From positions 62,001 to 126,000 of the forward strand of contig JABCZR010000008.1 in NCBI GenBank assembly GCA_013289585.1: a stretch of 64,000 nucleotides of DNA, given 5' to 3'. This document shows, piece by piece, positions 27,803 through 37,299 of the stretch. Source of the stretch: Acidobacteriota bacterium. GTDB taxonomy: Bacteria > Acidobacteriota > Terriglobia > Acidiferrales > UBA7541. The translations under genes were made by a program, and so were the position numbers. The notes under the pieces are model-generated. The model ran no database searches. It saw only the letters and a program-made list of their open reading frames with translations, and had not been told where the DNA came from. The stretch's first letter is position 1. Each line of letters begins with the position of its first letter.

Positions 27803-29206
27803 ATGCGCTACCCTCTGCGGCACAAATCTGCCCTGCACACGCAAGCGAGGTCTGCGAACATTACCGTCAACGCCAACAAACCCAGTGCAACGCGCGCCGC
27901 CCTGCGGAAAGCCACGCTGCTGCCCTTCGTTTTCGTGATGTACGCCTACGCCACTGGCGGGCCCTTCGGCCTCGAAGATATGGTTACCACCAGCGGGCCG
28001 GGACTCACGCTGTTCTATCACCTCTTCATCCCATTTTTCTGGTGCGTCCCCGTTTCGCTCGTCGCCGCGGAGCTGACCACCGCGATTCCCGTCGAAGGCG
28101 GCTTCTACCGCTGGGTCCGCGCGGGATTCGGCGACTTCTGGGGATTTCAGGCTGGATGGTGGAATTGGACAGCTTCGTTTCTTCTGGGCGGCTCGTACGG
28201 CGTTTTGACCGCGGACTACCTTACAAATTACCTTTCGTTCTATTTCACGATTCCCGGCTGGATGCACTACGTCATCGCCCTGGCGGTGATTGCGTTGATC
28301 GGCTACATCAACATACGCGGCATCCAGCTGGTCGGCAGGGTCGCCACGATTCTGGAAATTTCTATTTTGCTGCCGCTCGTGGCGCTGTGCGCGATTGCGG
28401 CCACGAAGTGGCATCACAATCCGTTTGTTCCTTTGGTGCCGCCGCACGTTCCGCCGTTTCAGGTTTTTGGAGTGGGGCTGGCGCTGGGACTGTGGCTCTA
28501 CTCCGGCTACGAGCAAGTGTCGAGCGTCGCGGAAGAAGTGGAAAATCCCCAGCGAAGCTACCCGATCGCGCTGGCCATCGTCGTCCCGCTTTCCATCGCC
28601 ACCTATTTTTTGCCCACGATGTTTTCTCTCGCTGCCCTCGGAAACTGGCAGCAGTGGCACACCGGATATTTCTCCGATGCCGCACAGTTGATCGGCGGAC
28701 CCTGGCTGGGAATGGCGATGGCTGCTGCCGCGCTGATCACCAATTTTTCGCTGTTGAACGCCACGGTGCTCACCGGCACGCGCATGCCCTCCACGATGGC
28801 GGAGGACGGCTATCTGCCGCCTGTGCTGGCCGCGCGTCACGCGCGCTATGGCACCCCGTGGATCGCCATCATCGTTTCGTCGATTGTCTCCGCGCTTCTG
28901 GCGCAGAAAACTATGGTGCAACTCCTGACCATCTACGTCTGGCTCCGCATCGGGGTGACGATTCTCACGGTGCTGGCATCTTGGCGCCTGCGCAAGACCC
29001 AGCCAGACCTGCCGCGTCCGTTCCGAATTCCTTGGGGCCGCGCCGGACTGCTCTACGTCATCATCGCGCCGGTGGCTATGAGCGTCGTCGCGCTGGTGGC
29101 CAGCGATCCATTCGCGCGAATGTGGGGCCCCATCCCCGTCCTGCTCGGCCCCGTCATGTATTTTGTGTTTCGCAGATTCAAAATGGCGCCGAAAAGCAGC
29201 CTCTAG
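27803..29206 (+). CDS. APC-superfamily amino-acid permease
   Basis: A 467-residue transporter with about 12 hydrophobic helices. Typical APC features are the first helix (LLPFVFVMYAYATGGPFGLEDMVTTSGPG), VAAELTTAIPVEGGFYRWVRAGFG, GYINIRGIQLVGRVATILEI, and LWLYSGYEQVSSVAEEVENPQRSYP. The substrate is not evident; amino acids or polyamines are usual. The chosen ATG 27803 (MRYPLRHKSALH) leaves a 40-residue cytoplasmic N-terminus; the frame upstream reaches 27719 and consists of translated repeat sequence. Confidence 0.9.
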   Translation: MRYPLRHKSALHTQARSANITVNANKPSATRAALRKATLLPFVFVMYAYATGGPFGLEDMVTTSGPGLTLFYHLFIPFFWCVPVSLVAAELTTAIPVEGGFYRWVRAGFGDFWGFQAGWWNWTASFLLGGSYGVLTADYLTNYLSFYFTIPGWMHYVIALAVIALIGYINIRGIQLVGRVATILEISILLPLVALCAIAATKWHHNPFVPLVPPHVPPFQVFGVGLALGLWLYSGYEQVSSVAEEVENPQRSYPIALAIVVPLSIATYFLPTMFSLAALGNWQQWHTGYFSDAAQLIGGPWLGMAMAAAALITNFSLLNATVLTGTRMPSTMAEDGYLPPVLAARHARYGTPWIAIIVSSIVSALLAQKTMVQLLTIYVWLRIGVTILTVLASWRLRKTQPDLPRPFRIPWGRAGLLYVIIAPVAMSVVALVASDPFARMWGPIPVLLGPVMYFVFRRFKMAPKSSL

Positions 29207-29225
29207 GGACAGATCGGCCGTGCCT

Positions 29226-29250
29226 TGTAGGGGCGCGGCATGCTGCGCTC
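29226..29250 (+). repeat. GTAG-headed palindrome, type 4, copy 2
   Basis: TGTAGGGGCGCGGCAT matches the minus-strand head of the copy at 13282; the right arm is degenerate (CTGCGCTC). It lies between the convergent permease and oxidoreductase genes. Confidence 0.65.
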
Positions 29251-29267
29251 TTTGAGAAGGATAGTAA

Positions 29268-30566
29268 TCACGTAAAGAAATCGAGGATTCTGTACCAGGC
29301 ACCGGCAAGAGGGAGCGCCCAGGTGTTTCCGCTGCGCAGGCCGAACGGGGCAGCGGGAAACTTGATGCCGTCGAATGGAATGTCGTTTGGATCGCCGCAA
29401 ATCACTCCGGCGAGTTTTGCACCGAACCAAGTTGCCGCGGCCACGCCGTGCCCCGCAAAGCCGGCAGCAAAATACATGCCGTCGATTTTTCCGGCGTGCG
29501 GCATCACGTCGAGAGTGAAATCAAGCGTGCCGCCCCAGACGAATTCGACTTTCGTGTCGCGGAGTTGCGGGTAAACGCTGATCATGCCACGGCGCAAAAT
29601 TTCGGCGCTTTGCCGCACAGTGTTTTCCGTCTCGGGGAAAAACGCCGCTCGGCCGCCAAACAGCATGCGGTTGTCCGGCGTGAGCCGGTAGTAGTACAGA
29701 AAATGCTTCGAGTCGTAGATCATGCGGTTGCGCGGGCTCAATTCGCGTGCAAGTTCGGCGGACAAACTTTCCGTCGCGATAATATACGAGCCGATGGGGA
29801 TTATTTTTTTGCGTAGCGCCGGAGTCGATTCCGTCGTATAAGCGCCGCTCGCGAGAACCACTTCCCGCGCGCCAATTGTTCCGCGTGAAGTTTTTACGCG
29901 GAACTTGCGCGCGCCATTTTTCATTTCTGGTTCGACGGACGTAACGCGCGTGTGATCGAAAAGGCAAGCGCCCGCACGCTGCGCCGTGTTCGCCAGGCCG
30001 GCGACATACCGTGCGGGATTCAAGCCCGCGCTGGTTTCGTCCACCATGCCGCCGAAATAAATGTCCGAGCCGATTTCCGCACGCAGCTCTTTCTTCGGGA
30101 TGATGCGCAGCTCGTGGTTGAATTCGCGCCTGGTGAGCGCGGCGGTTTCTTCGTAACCGTCGAAATGCGCCTGCTTGCAGGCCACCTCCAGGTGGCCGCA
30201 GCGCGAAAAATCGCAGTCGATCTTTTCCTCGCGGATAATCTGTTCGACGCAATCGATAGTTTCGAGCGACGCGGCGTACATCTCGCGGACGATGTTTATG
30301 CCATAGCGCTTGATCAGCGTCGGCGCCGGAAGCTTCATCCCGGTGAGCACCATACCGCCGTTCCGCGAACTGGCGCCCCAGCCGGAAGTCTCGGCTTCGA
30401 GCACGGCCACGCTCACGCCGCGTTTGGCGAGCGCCCGCGCCGCGGACAGCCCGCAGAATCCGGCGCCGACCACAGCGACGTCGACGGAATCGGGGAGATC
30501 CGCCGCCGCCGCGATAGAAGGCGAGGCAATAGTGGTCGCCCAGTAGTTTTTCTCTTGGATGGGCAT
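29268..30566 (-). CDS. FAD-dependent amine/amino-acid oxidoreductase (DadA-like)
   Basis: A 432-residue flavoprotein of the DAO fold. The FAD site DVAVVGAGFCGLSAARALAKRGVSVAVLEAE is at residues 29-59, then GWGASSRNGGMV, SLETIDCVEQIIREEKIDC, a second FAD contact (EVVLASGAYTTE) and the C-terminal GMYFAAGFAGHGVAAATWFGAKLAG. This architecture is shared by gamma-glutamylputrescine oxidase (PuuB) and D-amino-acid dehydrogenases, so oxidation of an amine or amino acid is likely. It converges on the APC permease, which could supply substrate. Confidence 0.9.
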   Translation of the reverse strand: MPIQEKNYWATTIASPSIAAAADLPDSVDVAVVGAGFCGLSAARALAKRGVSVAVLEAETSGWGASSRNGGMVLTGMKLPAPTLIKRYGINIVREMYAASLETIDCVEQIIREEKIDCDFSRCGHLEVACKQAHFDGYEETAALTRREFNHELRIIPKKELRAEIGSDIYFGGMVDETSAGLNPARYVAGLANTAQRAGACLFDHTRVTSVEPEMKNGARKFRVKTSRGTIGAREVVLASGAYTTESTPALRKKIIPIGSYIIATESLSAELARELSPRNRMIYDSKHFLYYYRLTPDNRMLFGGRAAFFPETENTVRQSAEILRRGMISVYPQLRDTKVEFVWGGTLDFTLDVMPHAGKIDGMYFAAGFAGHGVAAATWFGAKLAGVICGDPNDIPFDGIKFPAAPFGLRSGNTWALPLAGAWYRILDFFT

Positions 30567-30637
30567 CGGTGGAGCTGGCGTGAGGAGATTCTAGCATTGA
30601 CGGCAGCCGGAAAAACAATTGCGGTCAAGCGTGCAAC

Positions 30638-30677
30638 AAAAAAAGAAGACGGCAGTCAGCCAGGGCTGCCTGCCGTC
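30638..30677 (-). terminator. Intrinsic terminator of the TIGR03118 gene
   Basis: On the minus strand GACGGCAG...CTGCCGTC, an 8-bp stem with a 14-base loop region, is followed by TTCTTTTTTTG. It lies 39 bases past the stop of the TIGR03118 gene and before the oxidoreductase start. Confidence 0.85.
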
Positions 30678-30715
30678 CCCTCACGTGTTTTTTTTTCGAA
30701 AGGAATTCGCGTTGT

Positions 30716-31900
30716 TTATTCCTCGTCGCCGTCGAGGCCATCGACGGGGGTGATACTGCCGAACAGGCCGTCCTGTTCACCGTTGATCCCGGCGGTGAAG
30801 AACAGGGTGTTGGCCGGCCCAGCACCGTTTTTGGCGGGGTCGCCATCATTGCCGAAGGTAAGCGACCACAAACCATCAATGGTCAGAATCGAATCATCGG
30901 GAGCCTTCACGAAGCCCATGAATTTGTAGGTGAAGCCATTGAAGGCAGCAATCCATCCACTGCCGAAATTACCGACGAGGATGGCGTTGCTGAACTCGCC
31001 GAAATCGCGAGTGGTCCAGACAACTCCCCACGGCGCGTTGAGCCAGTCGCCGTGCTGGAGGTGACCAATATGTTTGCCGGCAGGCGTGAATATTTCAACA
31101 AAACCGAGACCATCACCGGCCACGTCATCGTGGCGGGCGGCATCCTGCTTGGCGTAGGTGACGAACAGAACGCCGCCGATGTTTTGGATGTTGAATGGCG
31201 CGAACCCGCGCGGGATTCTTTCGGTGCCGCGGTCGTCACGGTCATGGTCGCCATCACCATCGGGATCGAAGGCGTCGCGGCCGAGATGCACCGGCATGAA
31301 GTTGGTATCGTAGACTTCCACTTTGGCGGAGCGGAAATTCGTGACGTAGAGAAATTTCTTACCGTCGATTTCGCCGGACGTGGCGCCTTTGTAGACCGCT
31401 CCGTTGGCCGAACCGTGATCGGAGTTGTCGACCATGAGGACGGCGTTCTGCCCGCCGTTCCATCCAGAGATGGTTCCATCTTCAGTCGCGAAGATGAAGT
31501 GGGCAGATGTTCCGGGAGTGCCCGGAACGGTCAGGAAATCTGTGGGGCTGCCATTGAAGACGACGCCGGTGGGCGTCGACTGGGTTCCTGCCGGGGAGCC
31601 CTTTGGAGGGGGAACCGTGACAGTGCCGGTGCCGTTGATAAGAACGATGGCGCCAGTGAAGCCGGAGTAGAGAGTGGAAGTGCCAGAATTGTTGTTGCCA
31701 ACCCAAAATGGACTACCACCCGGAGAGCGGGTCAGTCCCCAGGGATTCTTAAGATTGGGGTCGGTAACTGGGGCCATACCGGGGAGGTCGGAGACCAGGT
31801 TCTTTTGTTTGTAATGTTGCGCCTGTGTTACAGCGGGGAGCAAGAAAAGCGAAAGTGCAAAGGCCGGAAGAAACTTCGAGGACTTCCATGTGGACAGCAT
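30716..31900 (-). CDS. TIGR03118-family exported beta-propeller protein
   Basis: A 394-residue secreted protein with a signal peptide (FLPAFALSLFLLPAVTQAQ). The family hallmarks NLVSDLPGMAPVTDPNLKNPWGL, SPFWVGNNNSGTSTLY, HFIFATEDGTISGWNGGQNAVLMVDNS and DLVGNFG-like repeats are present; an NHL-type propeller is expected. Function is unknown. Residues ~210-225 carry an Asp-rich insert (DPDGDGDHDRDD) reminiscent of calcium-binding loops. GGAAGG precedes the ATG. Downstream lies a good terminator, so it is monocistronic. Confidence 0.9.
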   Translation of the reverse strand: MLSTWKSSKFLPAFALSLFLLPAVTQAQHYKQKNLVSDLPGMAPVTDPNLKNPWGLTRSPGGSPFWVGNNNSGTSTLYSGFTGAIVLINGTGTVTVPPPKGSPAGTQSTPTGVVFNGSPTDFLTVPGTPGTSAHFIFATEDGTISGWNGGQNAVLMVDNSDHGSANGAVYKGATSGEIDGKKFLYVTNFRSAKVEVYDTNFMPVHLGRDAFDPDGDGDHDRDDRGTERIPRGFAPFNIQNIGGVLFVTYAKQDAARHDDVAGDGLGFVEIFTPAGKHIGHLQHGDWLNAPWGVVWTTRDFGEFSNAILVGNFGSGWIAAFNGFTYKFMGFVKAPDDSILTIDGLWSLTFGNDGDPAKNGAGPANTLFFTAGINGEQDGLFGSITPVDGLDGDEE

Positions 31901-32199
31901 TTGAGAATCCTTCCAAAGCTAGATTTTCGACGCGAAACACGTCCCACGCGTTCGCAGACGAACCTCCGCCGGCTGGACTCGTGGGGACTTGCTGCAAGCC
32001 AGATTCCAAGATCCTCTGCCCGGCTGACTATGAAGCGCCGCTGAGAACATGGAACTTGCGTGATGCATGCTGTGCGGGGGCCGATGCAAGTTCCAAAAAT
32101 CTGAAGCAAAGAATCAAAAAGAATACTGAAGATTGGAGAGATTTATTCCCCGATTCGAATGGAATAACGGCGGATTACGACCGCATGTGGAAAAACTGG
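31901..32199. other. Gap without recognised gene
   Basis: About 300 bases between the start of the TIGR03118 gene and the end of the metallophosphoesterase gene. It should hold the promoter of the TIGR03118 gene; I see no convincing hexamer pair, hairpin or ORF. Confidence 0.5.
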
Positions 32200-33552
32200 C
32201 TAGGAAGTGCGCAGTACAATCAAAGTGATTTCCGGTGGCACGCCCAAACGCACGGGGGCGCCGACTGTGCCAAGGCCGCGATTGACGTAAATATTTGCCA
32301 TCCCCGGAGAAGGGGAGGCGAACGCCAGTGGAACGGAACTATGAGCAGAGGAAGCAGTCTTCCCGTTGGGAGCGGGCGCAAGAAGCGGGCGCTGGTACAA
32401 ACCGGCGATGTAGTCGGTGATGAAGCGCGCGGGGCTGAGGCGATGGTCGAGGATTTCGACCTGGATCTGGCCACCGTGCGTGTGGCCGGCAAGAGAAAGC
32501 TCGATGCCGAGTTCCGCGGCACGATGGAAAGAGTTTGGATTGTGCGAAAGGAGGATGTTAGGCATGTCGCGGCGGACGAGCGGTTCGACATTGGCGAGCG
32601 TTTGTTGTCTCTGGCCGCGGGAAGTGCGCTCGCGCTGGTAATCGACGCCGATGAGATTGAACTGCGCGCCGTTGTAAGTGAGTTGCGTATTTTCCTGGCG
32701 AAGGAGCTTCATGCCGGCCTGGGAATAGAGATACGCCGCTTCATCTTCCACGCGCGCATAAATTTCATGATTGCCGTTGCAGCCCCAGGTGCCAAGAGGC
32801 GCGTGCAGACGACGGACTTCCTCAACGCAATCGGCGATCGAATCACCCGCGCCGGTGATGAGATCGCCAGTGACGACGGCAAGATCGGCGCCGAGATCGT
32901 TGGCCATGTCCACCGCGCGGCGAACCTGAGCGCAGGACATGTAGCTGCTCAAATGAATGTCGCTGATCTGAACGATTTTCATGCCGTCGAGAGCGGCTGG
33001 CAGATCGTGCATGGGGATTTCGACACGGCGGACCTGGTAGTTCAGGCGCTCGGCGGCGTAACCGTACATGGCGCCGAGAAAAGGAGCAGCGCCGGCGGCG
33101 GCAGTGGCGGCGCGGAAAAAGTAGCGGCGGCCCGGATCGGCAACGGTTTCAGCAGCAGGGACGCGCGAGGAGCCAGTTGGCAACGGTAATGGAGAAGTGG
33201 CCTTGGTAGAGGAGGTACGAAATAAGCGCCAAACGCGTTCCACGCCGTGCACCATTTTGACGGCCAGGTAGGAAAAGAGCGCGCTGAAAAACCAGAGCCC
33301 CGTCAGAACTCCGATCATCGAGGCACGGGGAATGAGCCGGCCGTGGCCCAAGCTGATGCCTTCGACCAGGGTAGCGATAACGAGAAGCAGGATGAGGACG
33401 TAGGCGAGCCTGGCAGCCACGCGCAGCCAAACCTGGCCCCAATTCGAACTGAAGCGCCAAAGGGAGCGGTACCAGAAGCGTTGGGAAAGAAAGAGCAACG
33501 ACAAGATGCTCAAACCGATGGCGATGCGCAGAAACAAGAAGGCCCAATTCAC
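32200..33552 (-). CDS. Membrane-anchored metallophosphoesterase (YaeI/YkuE type)
   Basis: A 450-residue calcineurin-like phosphoesterase on a membrane scaffold. Four hydrophobic helices occupy residues ~5-115 (WAFLFLRIAIGLSILSLLFL, AYVLILLLVIATLV, IGVLTGLWFFSALFSYL), followed by the two-metal site: KIVQISDIHLSSYM, VVTGDLITGAGD, GNHEIYA and LAGHTHGGQIQV. YkuE/YaeI relatives act on UDP-sugar lipids, but the substrate here is not known. I choose GTG 33552 with GGGGGA 7 bases upstream; an ATG at 33651 would add 33 unconserved residues. Confidence 0.88.
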   Translation of the reverse strand: MNWAFLFLRIAIGLSILSLLFLSQRFWYRSLWRFSSNWGQVWLRVAARLAYVLILLLVIATLVEGISLGHGRLIPRASMIGVLTGLWFFSALFSYLAVKMVHGVERVWRLFRTSSTKATSPLPLPTGSSRVPAAETVADPGRRYFFRAATAAAGAAPFLGAMYGYAAERLNYQVRRVEIPMHDLPAALDGMKIVQISDIHLSSYMSCAQVRRAVDMANDLGADLAVVTGDLITGAGDSIADCVEEVRRLHAPLGTWGCNGNHEIYARVEDEAAYLYSQAGMKLLRQENTQLTYNGAQFNLIGVDYQRERTSRGQRQQTLANVEPLVRRDMPNILLSHNPNSFHRAAELGIELSLAGHTHGGQIQVEILDHRLSPARFITDYIAGLYQRPLLAPAPNGKTASSAHSSVPLAFASPSPGMANIYVNRGLGTVGAPVRLGVPPEITLIVLRTS

Positions 33553-33759
33553 GATGAATTCCCCCAAGCCGTAAACCTCAAGTCTAGCACGCCCGGGCGT
33601 CTTGAAATTCGTGTGACCGATGGCGGTTTCCTGCGTAAGATGTACACCCACGGAGCGCGCGCCAGCAGCGGGATATAGCCGTTCGAAACATCTGGCGCGA
33701 CGGCCCGTCTGATGGAGAGTACGCTTCGACCAGTTCGGAGCGAAATGGAGGGTGGATTT

Positions 33760-34326
33760 ATGAAGAAGTGGAAAGTTGTGGCAGGGTTGGTGCTGGCGGC
33801 GGGGTTGGCCGTGGTTCCGGTGGGATCACAGGAAAAGAAGGCGGCCGCGCCAAAGCCGCCCATGAGCTCGAACCAGGCGGTTCTCGAAACGTGGAACGAT
33901 ATCGGGCGCAAACTGACCACCATGGCGGAGGATTTTCCCGAGGACAAGTACGAGTTCAAACCAAAACCGGAGCAGCGAAGCTTCCGGGAGCAGCTATTAC
34001 ACGTTGCAGATACGAATTATTTCTTCACCAACCCGGTGGAAGGAAAGAAGGCGCCCGCTCAGGAGGATTTTTCAAAGGACAAACTGAAGAGCAAGGCGGA
34101 AGTGGCCGCGTATGTGAAGAAATCGTTTGCCGATGGCGCGGCGGCGATCAAGGCAAAAGGCGATGCGGGGCTGAATTCCCTGGTCGTCGATCCGTACGCG
34201 AACCAGCAGGTGCGCGTGATTGACTTCGCTTACGGATTCGCGGAGCACTCGGGAGAGCACTACGGGCAGCTGGTGGTGTACTACCGGTTGTCGGGATTGG
34301 TGCCGCCGGAGTCGAGGCCGAAGTAG
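33760..34326 (+). CDS. Exported DinB-family protein
   Basis: A 188-residue four-helix DinB/YfiT-like protein with a signal peptide (MKKWKVVAGLVLAAGLAVVPVGS). Putative metal-binding His residues lie in LLHVADTNYFF and AEHSGEHYGQLVVYYR. DinB proteins bind metals and some act as thiol transferases; secreted versions are common in Acidobacteriota with no known substrate. GGAGGGTGG precedes the ATG. A strong intrinsic terminator follows 35 bases after the stop, making it a single-gene unit. Confidence 0.9.
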   Translation: MKKWKVVAGLVLAAGLAVVPVGSQEKKAAAPKPPMSSNQAVLETWNDIGRKLTTMAEDFPEDKYEFKPKPEQRSFREQLLHVADTNYFFTNPVEGKKAPAQEDFSKDKLKSKAEVAAYVKKSFADGAAAIKAKGDAGLNSLVVDPYANQQVRVIDFAYGFAEHSGEHYGQLVVYYRLSGLVPPESRPK

Positions 34327-34360
34327 TAATGAAATAAGGAAATAATGAAGTAAAGAAAAG

Positions 34361-34394
34361 GGCGCGGTGCGCAGGCATCGCGCCTGTTTTTTTT
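34361..34394 (+). terminator. Intrinsic terminator after the DinB gene
   Basis: GGCGCGGTGC-GCAG-GCATCGCGCC, a 10-bp stem with one G-T pair, followed by TG and eight T residues. Confidence 0.92.
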
Positions 34395-34405
34395 CCGTCG
34401 TGGCG

Positions 34406-36550
34406 CTAAGGGGTTGCGGCGCCGGTGGCGCCGTTCTCTAGGAGAGCGATTAATTGTTTGGGATCGCTGGTGGGTGGGAGACAGGTGTTGCCGGAGCAGA
34501 CGATGGCGAGAGGTTTGTTGGCTGGGAGATGCGGGAGGGTTTCTTTGAGAGCGCCGGCGAGATAGGTGAGCGAGGCGCCGGGAGTAATTCGAAAGACGGA
34601 TTTGCCTAAACGGTAGACGCGATGGGCGGCGGCTTCGAGAGCTTGGGCGGCGGGATCGTTCGAATCGCCGGTGATGACGACTTGCAGCGGGTGATGAGCG
34701 AAGAGCGTGGCGGCGAGGCCGTAGGTGGCGGCGAAGAGGCCGTACTGCGGGGCGATGCCGGCGAAGGCTTCGAGCGTTTTCCTGGCGAATGCGTGGTAGC
34801 GGTCGTCGCCGGTGAAGGCGTGCATTCGAACGAGCGCGATGGCCGCGATGGAGTTGGCGCTGGGCGTGGGCGAATCCTGGAAGGGCTTGCGGCGGACGTC
34901 GAGACCGCCCATGGGCGCAGCGTCGGATGGGCGATCGAAGAGGCCGCCGCCTTCGGCGTCGCCGTAGCGGGAAATGGTGAGGTCCATCGTTATTTGTGCG
35001 GCGGTGAAGTAGCGAGGATCGAGCGTAGCTTCGTAGGCGTCGAGAAGCGCGAGGACGCCGAAGACTTGATCGTCGAGCGAGCCTTCGAGTGCAGGGCCGC
35101 CGATGCGGTGGCCAAAGCCGCGGGATTCGCTCCAGACTTCTTTCAACATGCGGTCGAGAGTTTTTAAGGCGAAGGCGCGGCAACTCGCTGCATCAGGGCG
35201 ATCGATGACCTTGGAGGCGTCGAGATAGGCTGAGACAAACATCGCGTTCCAGGATACGTACATCGTCTTATCTATGAACGGGGTAGGTCTGTCGGAACGG
35301 GCCTTGCGCATTTTCTCGAAGGCGCTCAACCATGTCCGGGCGACCTCTTTCATGTCGCGCCCGAGAGACTTCGCAATGTCTTCGAAATTACTTGCAACCC
35401 ACAAGACGTTTTTCGCAGGATTGTGGTGCATTTCCCCCTGGGGCTCGACGTCGTAATATGACTCCATGACGCCAGATTCTTCAGGCGTCAGGGCGGCACG
35501 AAGTTCGTCAACAGTCCATGTAAAGTAGTCCCCATCGTCCTCAAGGGAATAGTCCGCATCCTGGCTGGCAAAGAAGCCACCGGCCTGTTGATCGGACAAG
35601 TCTGTGTTAACCCAGCTAACGATGTTCTCCGCTACAGCTATGAACAGCGACTGGCGACTTGGGTCCTCCGCGTGGGCGAGAGACGCGACCTGCGAGAGAT
35701 GAACATAATTCTTCAAAAGTTCGGAATTGTCGTAGGACATCTTTTCGAAATGGGGAACGAGCCAGCGTTCGTCGACCGAGTAGCGGTGAAAGCCACCTTC
35801 TAGCTGGTCGTAGACGCCGCCGCGGGCCATTTTCTCGAGGGTGGTTTCGGCCATGGCGAGGAGATGTTTTTCTTTGGTTTGCTGATAGCGCTCGAGGAGG
35901 AGATCGATGGCCGAAGCGTGTGGGAATTTCGGGGCGCGGCCGAAGCCGCCGTTCTTGATGTCGAAGAGCTTGGTGATGGAAGCGATTTGCTCGTCGACGA
36001 CGCCGAGATCGAAATCGGCGCGCGCACCAGTGAAGGCTTCAGCCTGCGCGACAGCGTCGGAGAGCGAATTGGCGGCGCGTTCGAGTTCGGCGCGTTTGTT
36101 GCGGTAAGAATCCGCGACGGCTTGAAGCAGGCGGCGGAAGCCGGGACGGCCCATCTGATCGTCTGGCGGGAAATAGGTGCCGCCGAAAAATGGTTTTCCA
36201 TCGGGGAGAAGAAAACCCGTGAGCGGCCAGCCGCCCTGGCCGGAGATGGCGCTGATGGCGGATTGATAGCGCGAGTCAACGTCGGGGCGCTCGTCGCGAT
36301 CGACTTTTACGGCGACGAAATGTTCGTTGATGATTTTCGCGATTTCGGGATTCTCATAGCTTTCGCGATCAATGACGTGGCACCAGTGGCACCAGACGGC
36401 GCCGATGTCGAGCAGGATGGGCTTATCTTCGGATTTGGCGCGTTCGAACGCGGCGTCGCCCCATTCATGCCAGTCGATGGGCTGATGCGCGGCGGAACGC
36501 AAATAGGGGCTGGCGGAATCTTTCAGGCGGTTTTCGGGATGGTCGGTCAA
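34406..36550 (-). CDS. DUF255 thioredoxin-domain protein (YyaL/SPATA20 family)
   Basis: A 714-residue cytosolic protein. The N-terminal thioredoxin-like domain carries SASPYLRSAAHQPIDWHEW, the redox-type motif GAVWCHWCHVIDRESYENPEIA, DRDERPDVDSRYQ and GGWPLTGFLLPDGKPFFGGTYFPP. The rest is an (alpha/alpha)6-like glycosidase-fold region (GGVYDQLEGGFHRYSVDERWLVPHFEKMSYDNSELLKNY, FFASQDADYSLEDDGDYFTWT). The biological role is uncertain. Full length compared with relatives near 680-720 residues. Confidence 0.93.
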   Translation of the reverse strand: MTDHPENRLKDSASPYLRSAAHQPIDWHEWGDAAFERAKSEDKPILLDIGAVWCHWCHVIDRESYENPEIAKIINEHFVAVKVDRDERPDVDSRYQSAISAISGQGGWPLTGFLLPDGKPFFGGTYFPPDDQMGRPGFRRLLQAVADSYRNKRAELERAANSLSDAVAQAEAFTGARADFDLGVVDEQIASITKLFDIKNGGFGRAPKFPHASAIDLLLERYQQTKEKHLLAMAETTLEKMARGGVYDQLEGGFHRYSVDERWLVPHFEKMSYDNSELLKNYVHLSQVASLAHAEDPSRQSLFIAVAENIVSWVNTDLSDQQAGGFFASQDADYSLEDDGDYFTWTVDELRAALTPEESGVMESYYDVEPQGEMHHNPAKNVLWVASNFEDIAKSLGRDMKEVARTWLSAFEKMRKARSDRPTPFIDKTMYVSWNAMFVSAYLDASKVIDRPDAASCRAFALKTLDRMLKEVWSESRGFGHRIGGPALEGSLDDQVFGVLALLDAYEATLDPRYFTAAQITMDLTISRYGDAEGGGLFDRPSDAAPMGGLDVRRKPFQDSPTPSANSIAAIALVRMHAFTGDDRYHAFARKTLEAFAGIAPQYGLFAATYGLAATLFAHHPLQVVITGDSNDPAAQALEAAAHRVYRLGKSVFRITPGASLTYLAGALKETLPHLPANKPLAIVCSGNTCLPPTSDPKQLIALLENGATGAATP

Positions 36551-36628
36551 AGTTGCTCACAGTTTGAGCCGGCGAAGAACGAGCATCGGAAAATCTTCGC
36601 TTTGCTCAGGATGACAGCGGGAAAAAAG

Positions 36629-36654
36629 CGCGGGTCTGAAGACCCGCCACTACA
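36629..36654 (-). repeat. GTAG-headed palindrome, type 2, copy 2
   Basis: The reverse complement of 26272-26297, identical over 26 bases: GCGGGTC-TGAA-GACCCGC with CACTACA on the plus strand. It lies in the gap between the DUF255 gene and the DUF2203 gene. Confidence 0.85.
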
Positions 36655-36683
36655 AAAACGCTGCTGGAATTGAGATGCCAAAA

Positions 36684-37169
36684 CTATTGTACAGTGTCGC
36701 CGGGGCCGGCATCGCGCGGGTCGAGCGGCTTGCGGCTGGCATAACCTTCGTCCTGGCGATGATAAAAACGGATGCGGTCTTCGCCGAGCTTCCAGCAGAG
36801 ATAAACCTCTTCATTGGCGATGACGGACGGAAAATCGAGCAGGCCGATATCGAGATCCTTGATAAGGCAGCCGGTTTCCAGGATGCGATTGAGCGAAGTC
36901 TTCAGCGTCTCCGCAAGCTGCTGGTGTTCCATGCGCAGCGCCGCCAACTTATCGTACGGCACGAGAATGCCGCCCATCATCATGATGCGCGCGGAGACTG
37001 CGGAGAGATCGGTTTCGAGACCAGCAAGTTTTTTGCGGCAATCGATGGCTTCGACGAGAAAAGGCTCAAGTTCCTGGCGGGCGCGCTCCGCTTCCTTCAG
37101 CGTGAAGAGGCGCTGCTCTGGTTCGGGCGATTCGTCCTGTTCGCGGTCGTCGTCTTCGTCGGCCATCAC
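36684..37169 (-). CDS. DUF2203 family protein
   Basis: A 161-residue cytosolic protein: an acidic N-terminus (DEDDDREQDESPEPE), a long helical region (FTLKEAERARQELEPFLVEAI..., GGILVPYDKLAALRMEHQQLAETL) and the conserved C-terminal segment CLIKDLDIGLLDFPSVIANEEVYLCWKLGEDRIRFYHRQDEGYASRKPL, which defines DUF2203. Function unknown; no catalytic motif stands out. No operon partner. Confidence 0.9.
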   Translation of the reverse strand: MMADEDDDREQDESPEPEQRLFTLKEAERARQELEPFLVEAIDCRKKLAGLETDLSAVSARIMMMGGILVPYDKLAALRMEHQQLAETLKTSLNRILETGCLIKDLDIGLLDFPSVIANEEVYLCWKLGEDRIRFYHRQDEGYASRKPLDPRDAGPGDTVQ

Positions 37170-37203
37170 ATTCCGTTTCAGCGCGATCCGCGCGCCGCAA
37201 GAA

Positions 37204-37225
37204 AGAACAGACTGAAGTCTGTTCT
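37204..37225 (-). repeat. GTAG-headed palindrome, type 3
   Basis: AGAACAGACT-GA-AGTCTGTTCT, a 10-bp palindrome; on the minus strand it is preceded by GTAG. Only one copy is in this window, between the moaA stop and the DUF2203 gene. Confidence 0.75.
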
Positions 37226-37299
37226 ACTTTGATGCTAGCGCAAAGTCGCGATGCGGTCGATGCAAGATTCGGTTCCTTCGCGTCCTAATGAGAATTCTC

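Noticed and set aside
27541-29574. 677-codon plus-strand frame overlapping the APC permease
   Set aside because: It is shifted against the permease frame and reads as an Arg-rich shadow through transmembrane helices.
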